Positions 46,988 through 56,757 are shown, counted from the first letter of the stretch. The stretch: DNA of 64,000 nucleotides from Mangrovicella endophytica (GCF_002893625.1 NZ_PKMZ01000008.1:62001-126000), one strand, 5' to 3'. Made by a program: numbers and translations. The notes: generated by a model not told the origin, from the letters alone.

Positions 46988-48951
46988 TTAGGCCGCCGCA
47001 CCCCCACCCGCGATCGCCTGCGCGAAATCGCGCGCCTTGAAGGGTTCGAGGTCGTCGATCCCTTCGCCGATGCCGATGAAGTAGACCGGCAGCTTATAGC
47101 GCGCCGCAATGGCGACGAGGATACCGCCGCGCGCGGTGCCGTCGAGCTTGGTCATGACGAGGCCGTTGACGCCAGCCACGTTGCGGAAGATCTCGACCTG
47201 GCTGAGGGCGTTCTGGCCGGTGGTGGCGTCCAGCGTCTGCAGCACCGTGTGCGGCGCGTCCGGTTCGCGCTTCGAGAGGACGCGGACGATCTTTTCCAGC
47301 TCTGCCATCAGCTCGGCCTTGTTCTGCAGGCGGCCGGCGGTGTCGATGATGAGGACATCGGAATCGTTTGCCACCGCTTCGTCATAGGCCTCGTAGGCGA
47401 GCCCGGCCGCATCGGCGCCGGTGGCTCTGGCGACGACGGGCGAGCCGGTGCGCTCGCCCCAGATCTTCAACTGCTCGACGGCCGCGGCGCGAAACGTGTC
47501 GCCGGCGCAGAGCGTCACCTTCAGCCCGGCCCGCGCCAGCTTGGCCGTGAGCTTTCCGATCGTCGTCGTCTTGCCGGTGCCATTGACACCAACGACCAGG
47601 ATGACATGCGGCTTCTTCTCGAGGTCGAGCTCCAGCGGGATCGCCACCGGCTTCAGCACCGTCTCGACCTCGTCGGCGAGAATGGCGCGCACGGCATCGC
47701 CGGAGATTTCGCGGCCGAAGCGCCCGTCGGCGAGCCGGCCTGTGATGCGCATCGCCGTCTCGACGCCGAGATCGGCCTGGATCAGCACGTCCTCAAAATC
47801 CTGCAGCGTCTCCTCGTCCAGCCGCCGCTTGGTGAACAGCGCGGTGATCGAGCCGGAGAGTTGATTGGAGGACCGTGACAGGCCCTCGCGCAGGCGCTGG
47901 AACCAGGGCGCGCGCACCGGCTCGATGACGAGCGGGGCGACCGGCGGCACGGCATCGCGATCGCGCAGGCGGAAGCCGCCTTCGCCAGTTGAGACCGTGG
48001 ATCCCGCCGCCGCGGCGCCGGCCGGCAGGGCGCCAGGTGTTGCACCAGCGGCGGGTACCAGGACAGTCTCGCCGGCCGGCGTGACCGCCTCCGGCTCCGG
48101 CTCGCTGGCGACGTGCTCCGGCAGTGGCGCTTCGGCATCGAGCCAGTCGAAGCTCGCCTCTTCCGCCGGCTCGGGCGCTGGCGCGTCCAGCCAGGAAAAA
48201 TCGCTGCTTGGCTTGATGGCAGCGGGTTCGTGGGCATCCCCAAGCCGGGGGCTGTCACTCGAGCGTAGCTCAGTCTCGTCCTCGAGCGTCTCGATGTCGA
48301 CAGAGGCGGCGGACGGCCGTTCGTCCGGCTCAGCGACTGGCTCCGGCGCGTCGAGCCAGGAGAAGTCGGCGGGTCTGTCATCCTCTGCTTCCGTGTCCGC
48401 AGGCGAGACGCGCGCTGCTGCCGGTGGCGTCTGCGCACGTGCGCTCTCTGCCGCCGATGCGTCGAAGCGGGCCGCGGTCGGGATGTCGTCTGTGCCCGCA
48501 GCCGTCGAGGTGGGCTCGACAGAAATTGGCTCGACCGGCAGATCGGCGGCGACAGGCGTCGTATATACGTCCGCTGCGGCAATCGTAGCTGCGGTCGGAG
48601 CGTCTACAGCGGCCGAATAGGCCGCCTCAGCCTGGACTACGGAGTTTTTTTTTGAGCCTCGTCCGGCGCAGCTGCGGACGTATCGCTTGCCGGTGGTGTC
48701 TTCCCGCTGGCAGCCTGCATGTCCTTCAGCGGCGTGATGCCGCCGCCGTCATCCGGACTTGCACCCGCCTCGGCATCGGCCTGGGCGTCGGCGAGAGCCG
48801 GATGGTGAAGGTCGGGATCCGGCGCGCCGGGCGTGACGCCGACCAGCGTATCGTCCGACCGCGGCGCCATTGCGTGCTCCGGCACGCGATCGTCCTCCGG
48901 CGCATTGGCGAAGGAGAAGATGCGGCGGAAAAAGCCCTTTTTCTCGGCCAT
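46988..48951 (-). CDS. ftsY: Signal recognition particle receptor FtsY, split by an apparent frameshift at A9
   Basis: SRP receptor that docks ribosome-nascent chain-SRP complexes at the membrane. The frame from 48951 (MAEKKGFFRRIFSFANAPEDD, a membrane-targeting start) stops at 48637 after 104 codons, just past nine A's (minus strand, 48653-48645). A -1 shift in that run joins, with no stop, an acidic Pro/Ala-rich region and the NG GTPase domain (VVGVNGTGKTTTIGKL, later DTAGR), giving about 654 residues. I annotate the joined gene. The alternative is a separate 320-residue FtsY starting at the GTG at 47950 that lacks the acidic domain. Three W-L-D-A motifs lie at residues about 196-202, 251-257 and 267-273. 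A sequencing or assembly indel is the simplest cause; programmed slippage is possible. Confidence 0.88.
48134..48367 (-). repeat. Three W-L-D-A motif repeats in the FtsY acidic domain
   Basis: In the restored frame the acidic domain contains DFSWLDAPEP (from 48367), DFSWLDAPAP (from 48202) and SFDWLDAEAP (from 48154). They are separated by Pro/Glu/Ala-rich linkers of about 45 and 6 residues. These are the only tryptophans in an otherwise disordered-looking region. Confidence 0.8.
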
Positions 48952-48995
48952 GTCGGGTCTGTTCCTTCGGGCTCGTCAGCGGCGGGTCGTGGCGA

Positions 48996-50282
48996 TCAGG
49001 CGGCCAGCGCCTCGCCGGGGGCGATGGCGGTCAGCCGTTCGCCGTCCTCACCGGCAATGATAGCGTCGACGATCGATCCGGGAATGCCGAAGCCGATCGC
49101 CGTGAGCGTGAAATCCTCCGTGCGGCCAAGCCCTTCGCGCTCGACGAGGACGCGCTGGCGGGTGCCGACCATCGCCGCAAGATGCTTGAGATGGGCCACC
49201 TCGCCGGCGGCGCGCAGCCGGGCCGCGCGCTCCTTGATCACAGCACGGGGCAACTGCGGCATGCGGGCGGCCGGCGTGCCCTCGCGCGGGGAGAACGGAA
49301 AGACGTGGAGATGCGTCAGCCCGCAGTCCTCGACGAGGCGCAGCGAGTTCTCGAACATCGCCTCGGTTTCGGTCGGGAAGCCAGCGATGATGTCGGCGCC
49401 GTAGACGATGTCCGGCCGGCGGGCGCGCATGTCCTGGCAGAACCGGATGGCGTCGTCGCGCAGGTGCCGACGCTTCATCCGCTTCAGGATCATGTCGTCG
49501 CCGGCCTGCAGAGATAGGTGGAGATGCGGCATCAGCCGGCTCTCGCCGCCGATCGCCTCGACAAGCGCCGGGTCGGCCTCGACGGAATCGATCGAGGAGA
49601 GGCGCAGGCGCTTCAGCTCCGGCACGTGCTTCAGGATCGCCTGCACGAGCGTGCCGAGCCGCGCTTTTCCGGGCAGGTCGGCGCCCCAACTCGTCATGTC
49701 GACGCCGGACAGCACCACCTCGTTGTAGCCGCCGGCGACGAGGCGCTTCACCTGGTCCACCGCCGCGCCCATCGGCACGGAGCGCGAATTGCCCCGGCCG
49801 TAGGGAATGATGCAGAAGGTGCAGCGGTGGTCGCAGCCGTTCTGCACCTGCACGATGGCGCGGGCGCGCCCCTCGATGGCATCGACCATATGGCCGGCCG
49901 TCTCGGTGACGCTCATGATGTCGTTGACGCGGATCTTCTCTTCGGCGGAGACGCCGAAGTCGGGCAGGGCGCGGTAGGCGGCGGAAGACAGCTTGTCGTC
50001 GTTGCCGATGACGGCGTCGACCTCGTCCATCGCGGCGAAGCGTGCGCCTTCCGTCTGCGCGGCGCAGCCGGTGACGACGATGCGGGCGCCCGGATTGTCG
50101 CGGCGGGCGCGGCGGATCTGCTGGCGCGCCTGGCGCACCGCCTCGGCGGTAACGGCGCAGGTGTTGACGAGGATGGCACCGCCCTCGGCGCTGCCGAGCC
50201 CGGCGGCCTCGGCCTCGCGCTTCATCACCTCCGCCTCGTAGGTGTTGAGGCGGCAGCCGAAGGAGATCACCTCGACGCCCAT
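48996..50282 (-). CDS. mtaB: tRNA t6A37 C2-methylthiotransferase MtaB
   Basis: 428-residue radical-SAM enzyme that converts t6A37 to ms2t6A37 in tRNA. The N-terminal UPF0004 cluster cysteines are in SFGCRLN, NTCAVT and TGCAAQ. The radical-SAM cluster motif is GCDHRCTFCIIPYGRG. A C-terminal TRAM-like region follows. The ATG at 50282 (MGVEVISFGCRLN) is used; upstream in-frame codons are not family-like. The stop of dapF is 11 bp away, so both are probably one transcript with ftsY and yciB. Confidence 0.95.
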   Translation of the reverse strand: MGVEVISFGCRLNTYEAEVMKREAEAAGLGSAEGGAILVNTCAVTAEAVRQARQQIRRARRDNPGARIVVTGCAAQTEGARFAAMDEVDAVIGNDDKLSSAAYRALPDFGVSAEEKIRVNDIMSVTETAGHMVDAIEGRARAIVQVQNGCDHRCTFCIIPYGRGNSRSVPMGAAVDQVKRLVAGGYNEVVLSGVDMTSWGADLPGKARLGTLVQAILKHVPELKRLRLSSIDSVEADPALVEAIGGESRLMPHLHLSLQAGDDMILKRMKRRHLRDDAIRFCQDMRARRPDIVYGADIIAGFPTETEAMFENSLRLVEDCGLTHLHVFPFSPREGTPAARMPQLPRAVIKERAARLRAAGEVAHLKHLAAMVGTRQRVLVEREGLGRTEDFTLTAIGFGIPGSIVDAIIAGEDGERLTAIAPGEALAA

Positions 50283-50292
50283 GATGGTCCGC

Positions 50293-51225
50293 CTAGACAG
50301 CGACTGCGGCATCGGCCGCAGCGGCATCACGCGTGAACGCGCCGGTCACCGGATCGAGCCGGCCGGACCATTCCCACTCGGCCGGGCCGGTCATGATCAC
50401 GTGGTCGTCGCTTTCGCGCCAGTCGATCAGGAGTTCGCCACCCGCCGGAACGGTGACGGAAACGGTGCGGCCGGTGCGGCGCGTACGGGCCGCCGAAACG
50501 GCGGCGGCGCAGGCGGCCGAGCCGCAGGCCTTGGTGAGCCCCACGCCACGCTCCCAGGTGCGCAGCGTCAGCGCCGAGCGGTTCGTCACCTGAGCGATCG
50601 AGATATTGGCGCGCTCGGGAAAGATCGGATGGTTCTCGAGGATCGGACCGAACCGATCGAGTTCGTAGGACCAGACGTCGCGATCGACCCAGAAGATCGC
50701 ATGCGGATTGCCCATCGAGGCGACGGAGGGCGAATGCAGCACCGGCGCATCGATCGGGCCGATCTGCAGCTCGATGGCCCGGGTGTCGCGGAACTCCTCG
50801 GCCAGCGGAATCTCGTTCCAGGCGAAGCGCGGCTGGCCCATGTCGACCGAGATCAGCCCGTCCTCGCGCTCCTCGGCATTCAGGATGCCGGCGCGGGTCT
50901 CGAAGGTGAAGGCGGTGCGGCCGGTCTCGGCGGCGAGCGCCTGGACGACGCAGCGCGTGCCGTTGCCGCAGGCGCCCGCTTCAGTGCCATCGGCATTGAT
51001 GATGCGGATAAAGGCGTCGGTGCCCGGCGTCAGCGGATCATGGATCGCCATGATCTGATCGAAATGCGTGTCCGGCTGGCCGGCGAGGGCGATGGCCGCA
51101 GCCGGCAAGATGCGCGCCGACCCGCCACGGAGGTCCGCGACGATGATCTCGTTGCCGAGCCCGTTCATCCTGGCAAAGGGGATGGACGGCTCGCCGCTGT
51201 GGGCTGGCTCCTGCATGGCGTCCAT
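50293..51225 (-). CDS. dapF: Diaminopimelate epimerase
   Basis: 310-residue enzyme that inverts LL- to meso-diaminopimelate for lysine and peptidoglycan synthesis. Both catalytic cysteines are present: Cys86 in ACGNGTRC and the second in [10 protein letters not shown]. The N-terminal [14 protein letters not shown] is standard. The length is slightly above the usual 275-295. The start may be 51225 or the ATG three codons in. It is the first gene of the leftward dapF-mtaB-ftsY-yciB block. Confidence 0.96.
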   Translation of the reverse strand: MDAMQEPAHSGEPSIPFARMNGLGNEIIVADLRGGSARILPAAAIALAGQPDTHFDQIMAIHDPLTPGTDAFIRIINADGTEAGACGNGTRCVVQALAAETGRTAFTFETRAGILNAEEREDGLISVDMGQPRFAWNEIPLAEEFRDTRAIELQIGPIDAPVLHSPSVASMGNPHAIFWVDRDVWSYELDRFGPILENHPIFPERANISIAQVTNRSALTLRTWERGVGLTKACGSAACAAAVSAARTRRTGRTVSVTVPAGGELLIDWRESDDHVIMTGPAEWEWSGRLDPVTGAFTRDAAAADAAVAV

Positions 51226-51377
51226 ATGGCGGAAGACGGCGAGGAATGAAAGATGCGTGGGGCATGTGGCGCTTGCGGTGCTGCGCCGGAGGAGACTACA
51301 GCCGACCGGAACGGCACAGCAGCGATCCAGAACCTTCAGGGCGGAACGCCGGCCGGGCAGACGAGGAGGTTTGCTGC

Positions 51378-53192
51378 ATGCGACTGTTGTTGATGCTGAT
51401 CGCCTGGTACTTCGCGCAACCGGCGGCTGCCTCCGACCTCCCGGGCCTCATCGCCGATCCCGCCAATTGGGCGATCCAGACCGGCGACTTCGCTAACACG
51501 CGCTATTCCACGCTCGACGAGATTACCCGCGACAATGTCGGCACGCTGCGGCCGGCCTGGAGCTTCTCGACCGGCGTGTTGCGCGGCCACGAGGGCGGGC
51601 CGCTGGTCGTCGGCGACGTCATGTATGTCCACACGCCCTTTCCGAACACGGTCTATGCGCTCGACCTGAAGAATGACGGGGCGATCCTCTGGCGCTACGA
51701 GCCGCGGCAGGACAGCCAGGTGATCGAGGTGATGTGCTGCGACACCGTCTATCGCGGCCTTGCTTACGACGACGGCACGATCTTCCTCCATCAGGCCGAC
51801 ACCACGCTGGTGGCGCTCGACGCCAGGACCGGCGCGGTGAAGTGGTCGGTGAAGAACGGCGATCCGACCAAGGGCGAGGTGAACACGGCGACCGTCTTGC
51901 CGATCAAGGGCAAGGTCATCGTCGGCCTTGCTGGCGGCGAGTTCGGCGTGCGCTGCCATCTCACCGCCTATGACGAGACAACGGGCGAGCGGTTGTGGCG
52001 CGCCTATGCCACCGGGCCCGATGCGGACATCCTGTTCGACCCTAAGACGACCACCGTCCTCGGCAAGCCGGTTGGCGCGGAGTCCTCGCTCAAGAGCTGG
52101 GAAGGCGAGCAGTGGCAGATCGGCGGCGCCTGCCCCTGGGGCTGGTTCTCCGCCGATCCGGACCTCGGCCTTGTCTACTACGGGACCGGCAACCCGGCGT
52201 CCTGGAACCCGGTGCAGCGGCCGGGCGACAACAAGTGGTCGAACGCCATCATCGCCCGCGACATCGACACCGGGGTCGCGCGCTGGGTCTACCAGATGAC
52301 GCCGCACGACGAATGGGACTTCGACGGCGTCAACGAGATGATCCTGACAGAGGGCGCCGTTGCGGGACGGGACCGCAAGCTCCTGACCCATTTCGACCGA
52401 AACGGCTTCGGCTACACGCTGGACCGCGCCACCGGCGAGTTGCTGTGGGCGGATAAGTTCGACCCATCGGTAAATTGGGCGAGCGGCGTCGAGACGGACC
52501 CGGCGAGCCCCGACTATGGCCGGCCGATCCGTGACCCGGCTTTCTCGACGGACCAGGACGGCATGGGCGAGGACATGAATGTCGAGGGCATCTGCCCCGG
52601 CGCGCCCGGCGCCAAGAACGAGCAGCCGGCTGCCTATTCGCCGAAGACGCAGCTCTTCTACGTGCCGACCAACCATGTCTGCATGGACTACGAGCCGTTC
52701 CGCGTCGCCTATACGGCGGGCCAGCCCTATGTCGGCGCGACCTTGCGCATCTTTCCGGGACCGGACGAAGTCGGCGCGTTCAAGGGCGACAATCCGATGG
52801 GCAGCGTCACCGCCGTGGATCGCGCGACGGGCAAGATCGCCTGGACCATCCCCGAGCGCTTCTCCGTCTGGTCAGGCATCCTGGCAACCGCCGGCGATGT
52901 GGTCTTCTACGGCACGCTGGAAGGCTATCTGAAGGCGGTTGATGCTGAGAGCGGCAAAGCGCTCTTCCGCTTCAAGACGCCGTCGGGGATCATCGGCAAC
53001 GTCACCACCTACCGGCATGACGGCAGGCAATATGTGGCGGTGCTGTCGGGCGTTGGCGGCTGGGCCGGCATCGGGCTCGCGGCGGGTCTCACGGATCCGG
53101 CCGACGGCTCCGGCGCGGTCGGCGCCTATCAGAGCCTGTCGCGCTATACGGCGCTTGGCGGCCAGCTCACTGTCTTTTCCCTGCCGCGTTGA
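51378..53192 (+). CDS. xoxF: PQQ-dependent alcohol dehydrogenase, XoxF-type (lanthanide)
   Basis: 604-residue periplasmic quinoprotein dehydrogenase with a Sec signal (cleaved near residue 19). The eight-bladed propeller contains the vicinal disulfide Cys120-Cys121, metal ligands Glu188 (GGEFG) and Asn272 ([10 protein letters not shown]), and catalytic Asp314. Asp316 in [10 protein letters not shown] is the extra aspartate that in XoxF coordinates a lanthanide; calcium enzymes (MxaF) have Ala there. AGGAGG lies 8 bp before the ATG at 51378. No xoxG, xoxJ or pqq genes are in the window. The substrate may be methanol, ethanol or another primary alcohol. Confidence 0.9.
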   Translation: MRLLLMLIAWYFAQPAAASDLPGLIADPANWAIQTGDFANTRYSTLDEITRDNVGTLRPAWSFSTGVLRGHEGGPLVVGDVMYVHTPFPNTVYALDLKNDGAILWRYEPRQDSQVIEVMCCDTVYRGLAYDDGTIFLHQADTTLVALDARTGAVKWSVKNGDPTKGEVNTATVLPIKGKVIVGLAGGEFGVRCHLTAYDETTGERLWRAYATGPDADILFDPKTTTVLGKPVGAESSLKSWEGEQWQIGGACPWGWFSADPDLGLVYYGTGNPASWNPVQRPGDNKWSNAIIARDIDTGVARWVYQMTPHDEWDFDGVNEMILTEGAVAGRDRKLLTHFDRNGFGYTLDRATGELLWADKFDPSVNWASGVETDPASPDYGRPIRDPAFSTDQDGMGEDMNVEGICPGAPGAKNEQPAAYSPKTQLFYVPTNHVCMDYEPFRVAYTAGQPYVGATLRIFPGPDEVGAFKGDNPMGSVTAVDRATGKIAWTIPERFSVWSGILATAGDVVFYGTLEGYLKAVDAESGKALFRFKTPSGIIGNVTTYRHDGRQYVAVLSGVGGWAGIGLAAGLTDPADGSGAVGAYQSLSRYTALGGQLTVFSLPR

Positions 53193-53201
53193 ACCCGGCT
53201 G

Positions 53202-53224
53202 CCGCCGGCAGCACTTGCCGGCGG
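53202..53224. terminator. Hairpin between convergent xoxF and EEP genes
   Basis: A 9-bp perfect stem ccgccggca / tgccggcgg with a 5-nt loop lies 10 bp after each of the two convergent stops (53192 and 53235). It has no T tract, so termination strength is uncertain. Confidence 0.5.
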
Positions 53225-53234
53225 ACGATGCGCG

Positions 53235-54323
53235 TCAGCTCTCCCAGTCGACGCCGACGGGTTCGCGGTTGAGGACCTCGGCCTCGTCCTCGATGTCCTG
53301 CACCTCGGCGCGGTCGGAGGCGGAGGCCTCGCGCGGCTCCTCCGCCTCGGCGGCATCGCCGGTCAGCGCCAGCTTGAAGTACATCGGGAAATGGTCCGAG
53401 CCCATGAAGGGCAGCCGCCGCATGTCGACGATCTGAAAGCGGGAGTCGTGGAAGAGGTGGTCGAGCGGCCAGCGGATGAACCAGTAGCGCGCATCGAAGG
53501 TGTTGTAGAAGCCGCGACCGATGCGCGGGTCGAGCAGACGGGAGACACGCTGGAACAGCCGCGATGTGTGCGACCAGGCGACGTCGTTGAGATCGCCCGA
53601 GACAATGACGGGGAGCGTGTCGGCCTCCACCTCCTCGGCAACCTTCAGGAGCTCGGCGTCGCGGCCGACGGAATCGATATGCGGCACCGGTGGCTCCGGA
53701 TGCACGGCATGGAAGCGGAAGCGCCGGCCATTGCGCAGCGTCACCGCCGTGACGATGGAGGGCACGTCCTCCATCACGAGATCGCGCACCAGCGTATCGC
53801 TCAAGGGCAGCCGCGACAGGAGGATCATGCCGTAGGCGTTGTCGAGCGGATGCGCGACCACATGCGGCAGCCGGTCCGCGAGGACGCGCAGCGCATCCGT
53901 CCAGGGCTTGTCGGTCTCCATGAAGACGGCAATGTCCGGATCGATCCGGCGCGCCATGTCGATCGCCTTGGCGTAGTCGCGGTTCGACATCTTCACGTTG
54001 CAGGACAGGATCTGCACCGTGTTCGGCCCGTCCGGATCGCCGTCGAAACCCTGCGACTGGCGAGAGCGCAGCGGCGTGTATTGCGCGATCGAGACCGCCT
54101 GCACCGCGATGACAAGCGCCTGTCCGGCGAGCGCTGCATAGAGCAACAGACGGGGCTCGGCGTAGAGGATCGTCAGCGGCAGCAGGACGACCGTTGCCGC
54201 CAGGATCTGCAGGCGCGGGAACGACAGGCCGCGGATGAAGCCGTGCGGGATGCGCGCAAAGGAGAGCAGCGTCCCCGCCACGAAGAGGGCCGTGATGCCG
54301 GCAAGGATGACACCTGCGATCAT
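53235..54323 (-). CDS. Membrane-anchored endonuclease/exonuclease/phosphatase (EEP) family protein
   Basis: 362-residue protein. Three N-terminal hydrophobic segments (about residues 1-25, 38-55 and 58-82) precede an EEP domain. Its motifs are QILSCNVKMSN, DIAVFMETD, VSGDLNDVAWS and GSDHFPMYF, covering the metal-binding Asn/Glu, the catalytic Asp-Leu-Asn-Asp and the final Asp-His. This architecture matches uncharacterised membrane EEP proteins thought to act on phospholipids or nucleic acids outside the membrane. It overlaps the MBL-fold gene by 4 bp. Confidence 0.9.
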   Translation of the reverse strand: MIAGVILAGITALFVAGTLLSFARIPHGFIRGLSFPRLQILAATVVLLPLTILYAEPRLLLYAALAGQALVIAVQAVSIAQYTPLRSRQSQGFDGDPDGPNTVQILSCNVKMSNRDYAKAIDMARRIDPDIAVFMETDKPWTDALRVLADRLPHVVAHPLDNAYGMILLSRLPLSDTLVRDLVMEDVPSIVTAVTLRNGRRFRFHAVHPEPPVPHIDSVGRDAELLKVAEEVEADTLPVIVSGDLNDVAWSHTSRLFQRVSRLLDPRIGRGFYNTFDARYWFIRWPLDHLFHDSRFQIVDMRRLPFMGSDHFPMYFKLALTGDAAEAEEPREASASDRAEVQDIEDEAEVLNREPVGVDWES

Positions 54324-55402
54324 ACGAAGAGCGCCTCCGGCGTCGGGCGGGTCGTTTCCGGCGTTGCGGTAAGCGGCTGCAGCGGCGGTGTCTCGAAGGT
54401 CGCCGGCAGTTCCACCACCATGCCCGGCCATCCCGCCTGGAAGCGCTCGGCCGGTACGTCCCAGCGCTTTAGCGCGGCATCCAGCAGGCGCAGCGGATCG
54501 TCGGCAGCCTCGTCGGTCAACTGCCAGCAGCCCCAGTGGCTGCCAATCGTCAGCTCGGCTCCGAGGAAGCGGGCACCGCGGACCGCCTCGTCCGGATCCT
54601 GGTGCTGCGGGTGCATGAAGAAGCGCGGCAGATAGGCGCCGATCGGCAGCACCGCGAGCTTCGGCGCGCCGAAGCGCTCGAAGGCGGCGCGGTAGTTGAC
54701 GCCCCCGAAGAAGCCGGTGTCGCCGCTGCAGTAGACGAGGCCCGCGGGCGTCTCCAGCACGAAGGTGGTCCAGAGCGTCAGCCGGCGATCGAAGACGCCG
54801 CGGGCGCTCCAGTGATGGGCCGGGTCGAGAGTGACCGCCACCTCATCGCCGAGGCGCACGCGATCACCCCAGTCATAGGCTTCGGCGGTGATCCCGCCGG
54901 AAAAGCCGCGCAGGAGGGTGTCGACGCCGAGGGGTACGATGAATCGCGGGCGATGGCGGCGCTGCAGCTGCTCCAATGTCGGTTGGTCGAGATGGTCGTA
55001 ATGAGAGTGGGTGACGAGCACGACGTCGATCGGCGGCAGGTCGTCGAAGGCAATGCCGGGCGGCTGGTGCCGCTTCGGGCCGAGATTCGGGAACGGGCTG
55101 CAGCGCTCCGACCAAACCGGATCGAACAGGATGTTGAGCCCGCCGGTCTGCAGGAGAAGGCTGGCATGGCCGACGCAGACGAGGCGGAGCCTGTCGCCGC
55201 CGACGCGGGCCGGTGGCCTGTCTTGCTCGTAGCGGCTCGGGAAGCTCTCCGGCCAGGGCTGGCGCTTGCCTTCCAGCCGCCAGCGCAGCACGGCGCCGAG
55301 GCCCTTCGGCAGCTCCCCATCCGGATTGAAGAAGCGGTGACCGTCGAAATGATCGCTCGGCGGCCCCTTGTAGAAGCGCCTGCGTCGAAAGCGGGGTGTC
55401 AT
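54320..55402 (-). CDS. MBL-fold hydrolase, NAPE-PLD/UlaG-like
   Basis: 360-residue metallo-beta-lactamase-fold hydrolase. The di-zinc motif is THSHYDHLD, followed by HHWSARG, YCSGDTGFFGG and GSHWGCWQL. The N-terminal region (HFDGHRFFNPD) is typical of bacterial homologues of N-acyl-phosphatidylethanolamine phospholipase D. I start at 55402 because the preceding open frame, continuing to 56563, is antisense to the transporter coding pattern and Arg/Pro-rich. Coupling to the EEP gene suggests related lipid or phosphodiester substrates. Confidence 0.92.
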   Translation of the reverse strand: MTPRFRRRRFYKGPPSDHFDGHRFFNPDGELPKGLGAVLRWRLEGKRQPWPESFPSRYEQDRPPARVGGDRLRLVCVGHASLLLQTGGLNILFDPVWSERCSPFPNLGPKRHQPPGIAFDDLPPIDVVLVTHSHYDHLDQPTLEQLQRRHRPRFIVPLGVDTLLRGFSGGITAEAYDWGDRVRLGDEVAVTLDPAHHWSARGVFDRRLTLWTTFVLETPAGLVYCSGDTGFFGGVNYRAAFERFGAPKLAVLPIGAYLPRFFMHPQHQDPDEAVRGARFLGAELTIGSHWGCWQLTDEAADDPLRLLDAALKRWDVPAERFQAGWPGMVVELPATFETPPLQPLTATPETTRPTPEALFV

Positions 55403-55500
55403 GCGAGAGGCAGAAGGGGCGTCAGCATCGGCACGACATAGGTTAGCCGCCCATCTTGGCGAGGCCCAGCCCGGGGGCAATTGCGTAACGGTCCGTCTCC

Positions 55501-56427
55501 TCAGACCACGTCGCCTCGCGCGCCCCCCTGCGGCAGGGGCGGCGTCTCCGTGACCGCCTGTCGATGGAAGATGAAGAGGCCGGCAACGACGATGATCGCC
55601 GATCCCGTCAGGATCATCGCGTCCGGTACGTCGCCGAAGAAGACGATGCCGAAGACAATGCCCCAGAGCAGCAGCGTGTATTGCAGCGGCGCGAGGGTCG
55701 AAGCCGGCGCGAGCTTCAGCGACCTCGTGATCAGGAGGTGGGCGCCGCAGGACACGACGCCGAGAAGAAGCAAGGCGCCGAGGTCGAAGAGGTTCGGTGT
55801 CTGCCATGCCCCGAGGCTCATCACCGCGCCGGTGGCCATCGCACCCATGGTCTGCCAGGTGACCAGCGTCGTGTCGCTGGTTCCGCGCAGCACCCGCGCC
55901 AGCAGGATGGTGCCGGCAAAGCAGAGGCTGCCGAGGAGGCCGAAAAGCGAGGGGAGCGTCAGCGAGGCGGAGGACGGACGCAGGGCGATGACGACGCCGA
56001 CAAAGCCGAGGAAGATCGCGGTCCAGCGCCGCCAGCCGACCTTCTCGCCCATGAAGACATGTGCGAAAGCTGCGACATAGATCGGCCCGGCCATGTAGAA
56101 GGTCAGAACGTCCGCGAGCGGCAGGTAGATCACGGCAGCGTAGAACAGGCCGGTGTCGCCGGTGGCCAGAGCGACGCGGAGCAGCTGGAGCTTGGGCCGA
56201 GCCGGGCGCATGAGATCGCCGGTTCCCCCGCGCAGCAGCATCGGCCCGAGGACCAGGAAGGCGCCGAGCGAGCGGATCAACAGGACCTGCCCGACGGAGA
56301 AGCTCACCAGCAGCCACTTGCCCATGGCGTCGTTGAGCGAAAAGGCGAGGTCGCCGACAAGCATCAGGACGACGCCCAGGAATACCGCATTGCGGCCGGT
56401 CGCGGGCAGGGTTCGTGGCATCGTCAT
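55501..56427 (-). CDS. DMT-superfamily (EamA) transporter
   Basis: 308-residue inner-membrane protein with ten helices in two EamA repeats (AVFLGVVLMLVGDLAFSLNDAMGKWL... and SLFGLLGSLCFAGTILLARVL...). The RhaT/PecM-like group exports metabolites; the substrate is unknown. AGAGG lies 5 bp before the ATG at 56427; an ATG six codons upstream (56445) is an alternative. It is 98 bp upstream of the MBL gene on the same strand. Confidence 0.92.
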   Translation of the reverse strand: MTMPRTLPATGRNAVFLGVVLMLVGDLAFSLNDAMGKWLLVSFSVGQVLLIRSLGAFLVLGPMLLRGGTGDLMRPARPKLQLLRVALATGDTGLFYAAVIYLPLADVLTFYMAGPIYVAAFAHVFMGEKVGWRRWTAIFLGFVGVVIALRPSSASLTLPSLFGLLGSLCFAGTILLARVLRGTSDTTLVTWQTMGAMATGAVMSLGAWQTPNLFDLGALLLLGVVSCGAHLLITRSLKLAPASTLAPLQYTLLLWGIVFGIVFFGDVPDAMILTGSAIIVVAGLFIFHRQAVTETPPLPQGGARGDVV

Positions 56428-56757
56428 CGGCGCCTCTCGAGACATGCGGTGGGCCGCAGGCCGAAACCCTTGGCATGCAAGCGTGCCGCATGACATCGAC
56501 GCGGATGTGAGCGCTCGGGCGAAAGCCGTCAGAGGCTCTAGGCTGAGCCGCAGGCGGCTGCAACCGCGAAGACGCCGCGCCGGCAACGAAGCCCCGGTTC
56601 TCCGGCGCTACGGGCTTGCGTTTTTCGTAGCCGGCAACAGCGACAGGTGGGCCTTATCAAGGGCGGACCTTATCGGCGTCCACGGTTTCGATCTCAATGT
56701 TGACTGACGGTCAGTCAAATGCTGATCATGCGTGATCCTGTTGCCGTGGAGGCTGTT
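56428..56757. other. 330-bp intergenic region before the dinB-tetR pair
   Basis: No gene was found. The left half is the DMT transporter leader. The 19-bp palindrome at 56700-56718 is the only strong signal. Confidence 0.5.
56700..56718. promoter_or_regulatory. TetR-type operator, perfect 19-bp palindrome
   Basis: The sequence TTGACTGAC-G-GTCAGTCAA is a perfect 9-1-9 palindrome 39 bp upstream of the DinB-like gene start at 56758. The TTGACT can also serve as a -35. Size, symmetry and the TetR gene two positions downstream point to autorepression. Confidence 0.75.

Noticed and set aside
47782-48582. Minus-strand open frame of 266 codons inside ftsY
   Set aside because: It is Arg/Pro/Ser-rich and out of frame with the FtsY GTPase domain. 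The acidic, motif-bearing frame beside it is the real one.
55403-56563. N-terminal extension of the MBL-fold gene through the DMT transporter
   Set aside because: The extension is the frame-shifted shadow of the transporter on the same strand; the hydrolase fold starts at 55402.
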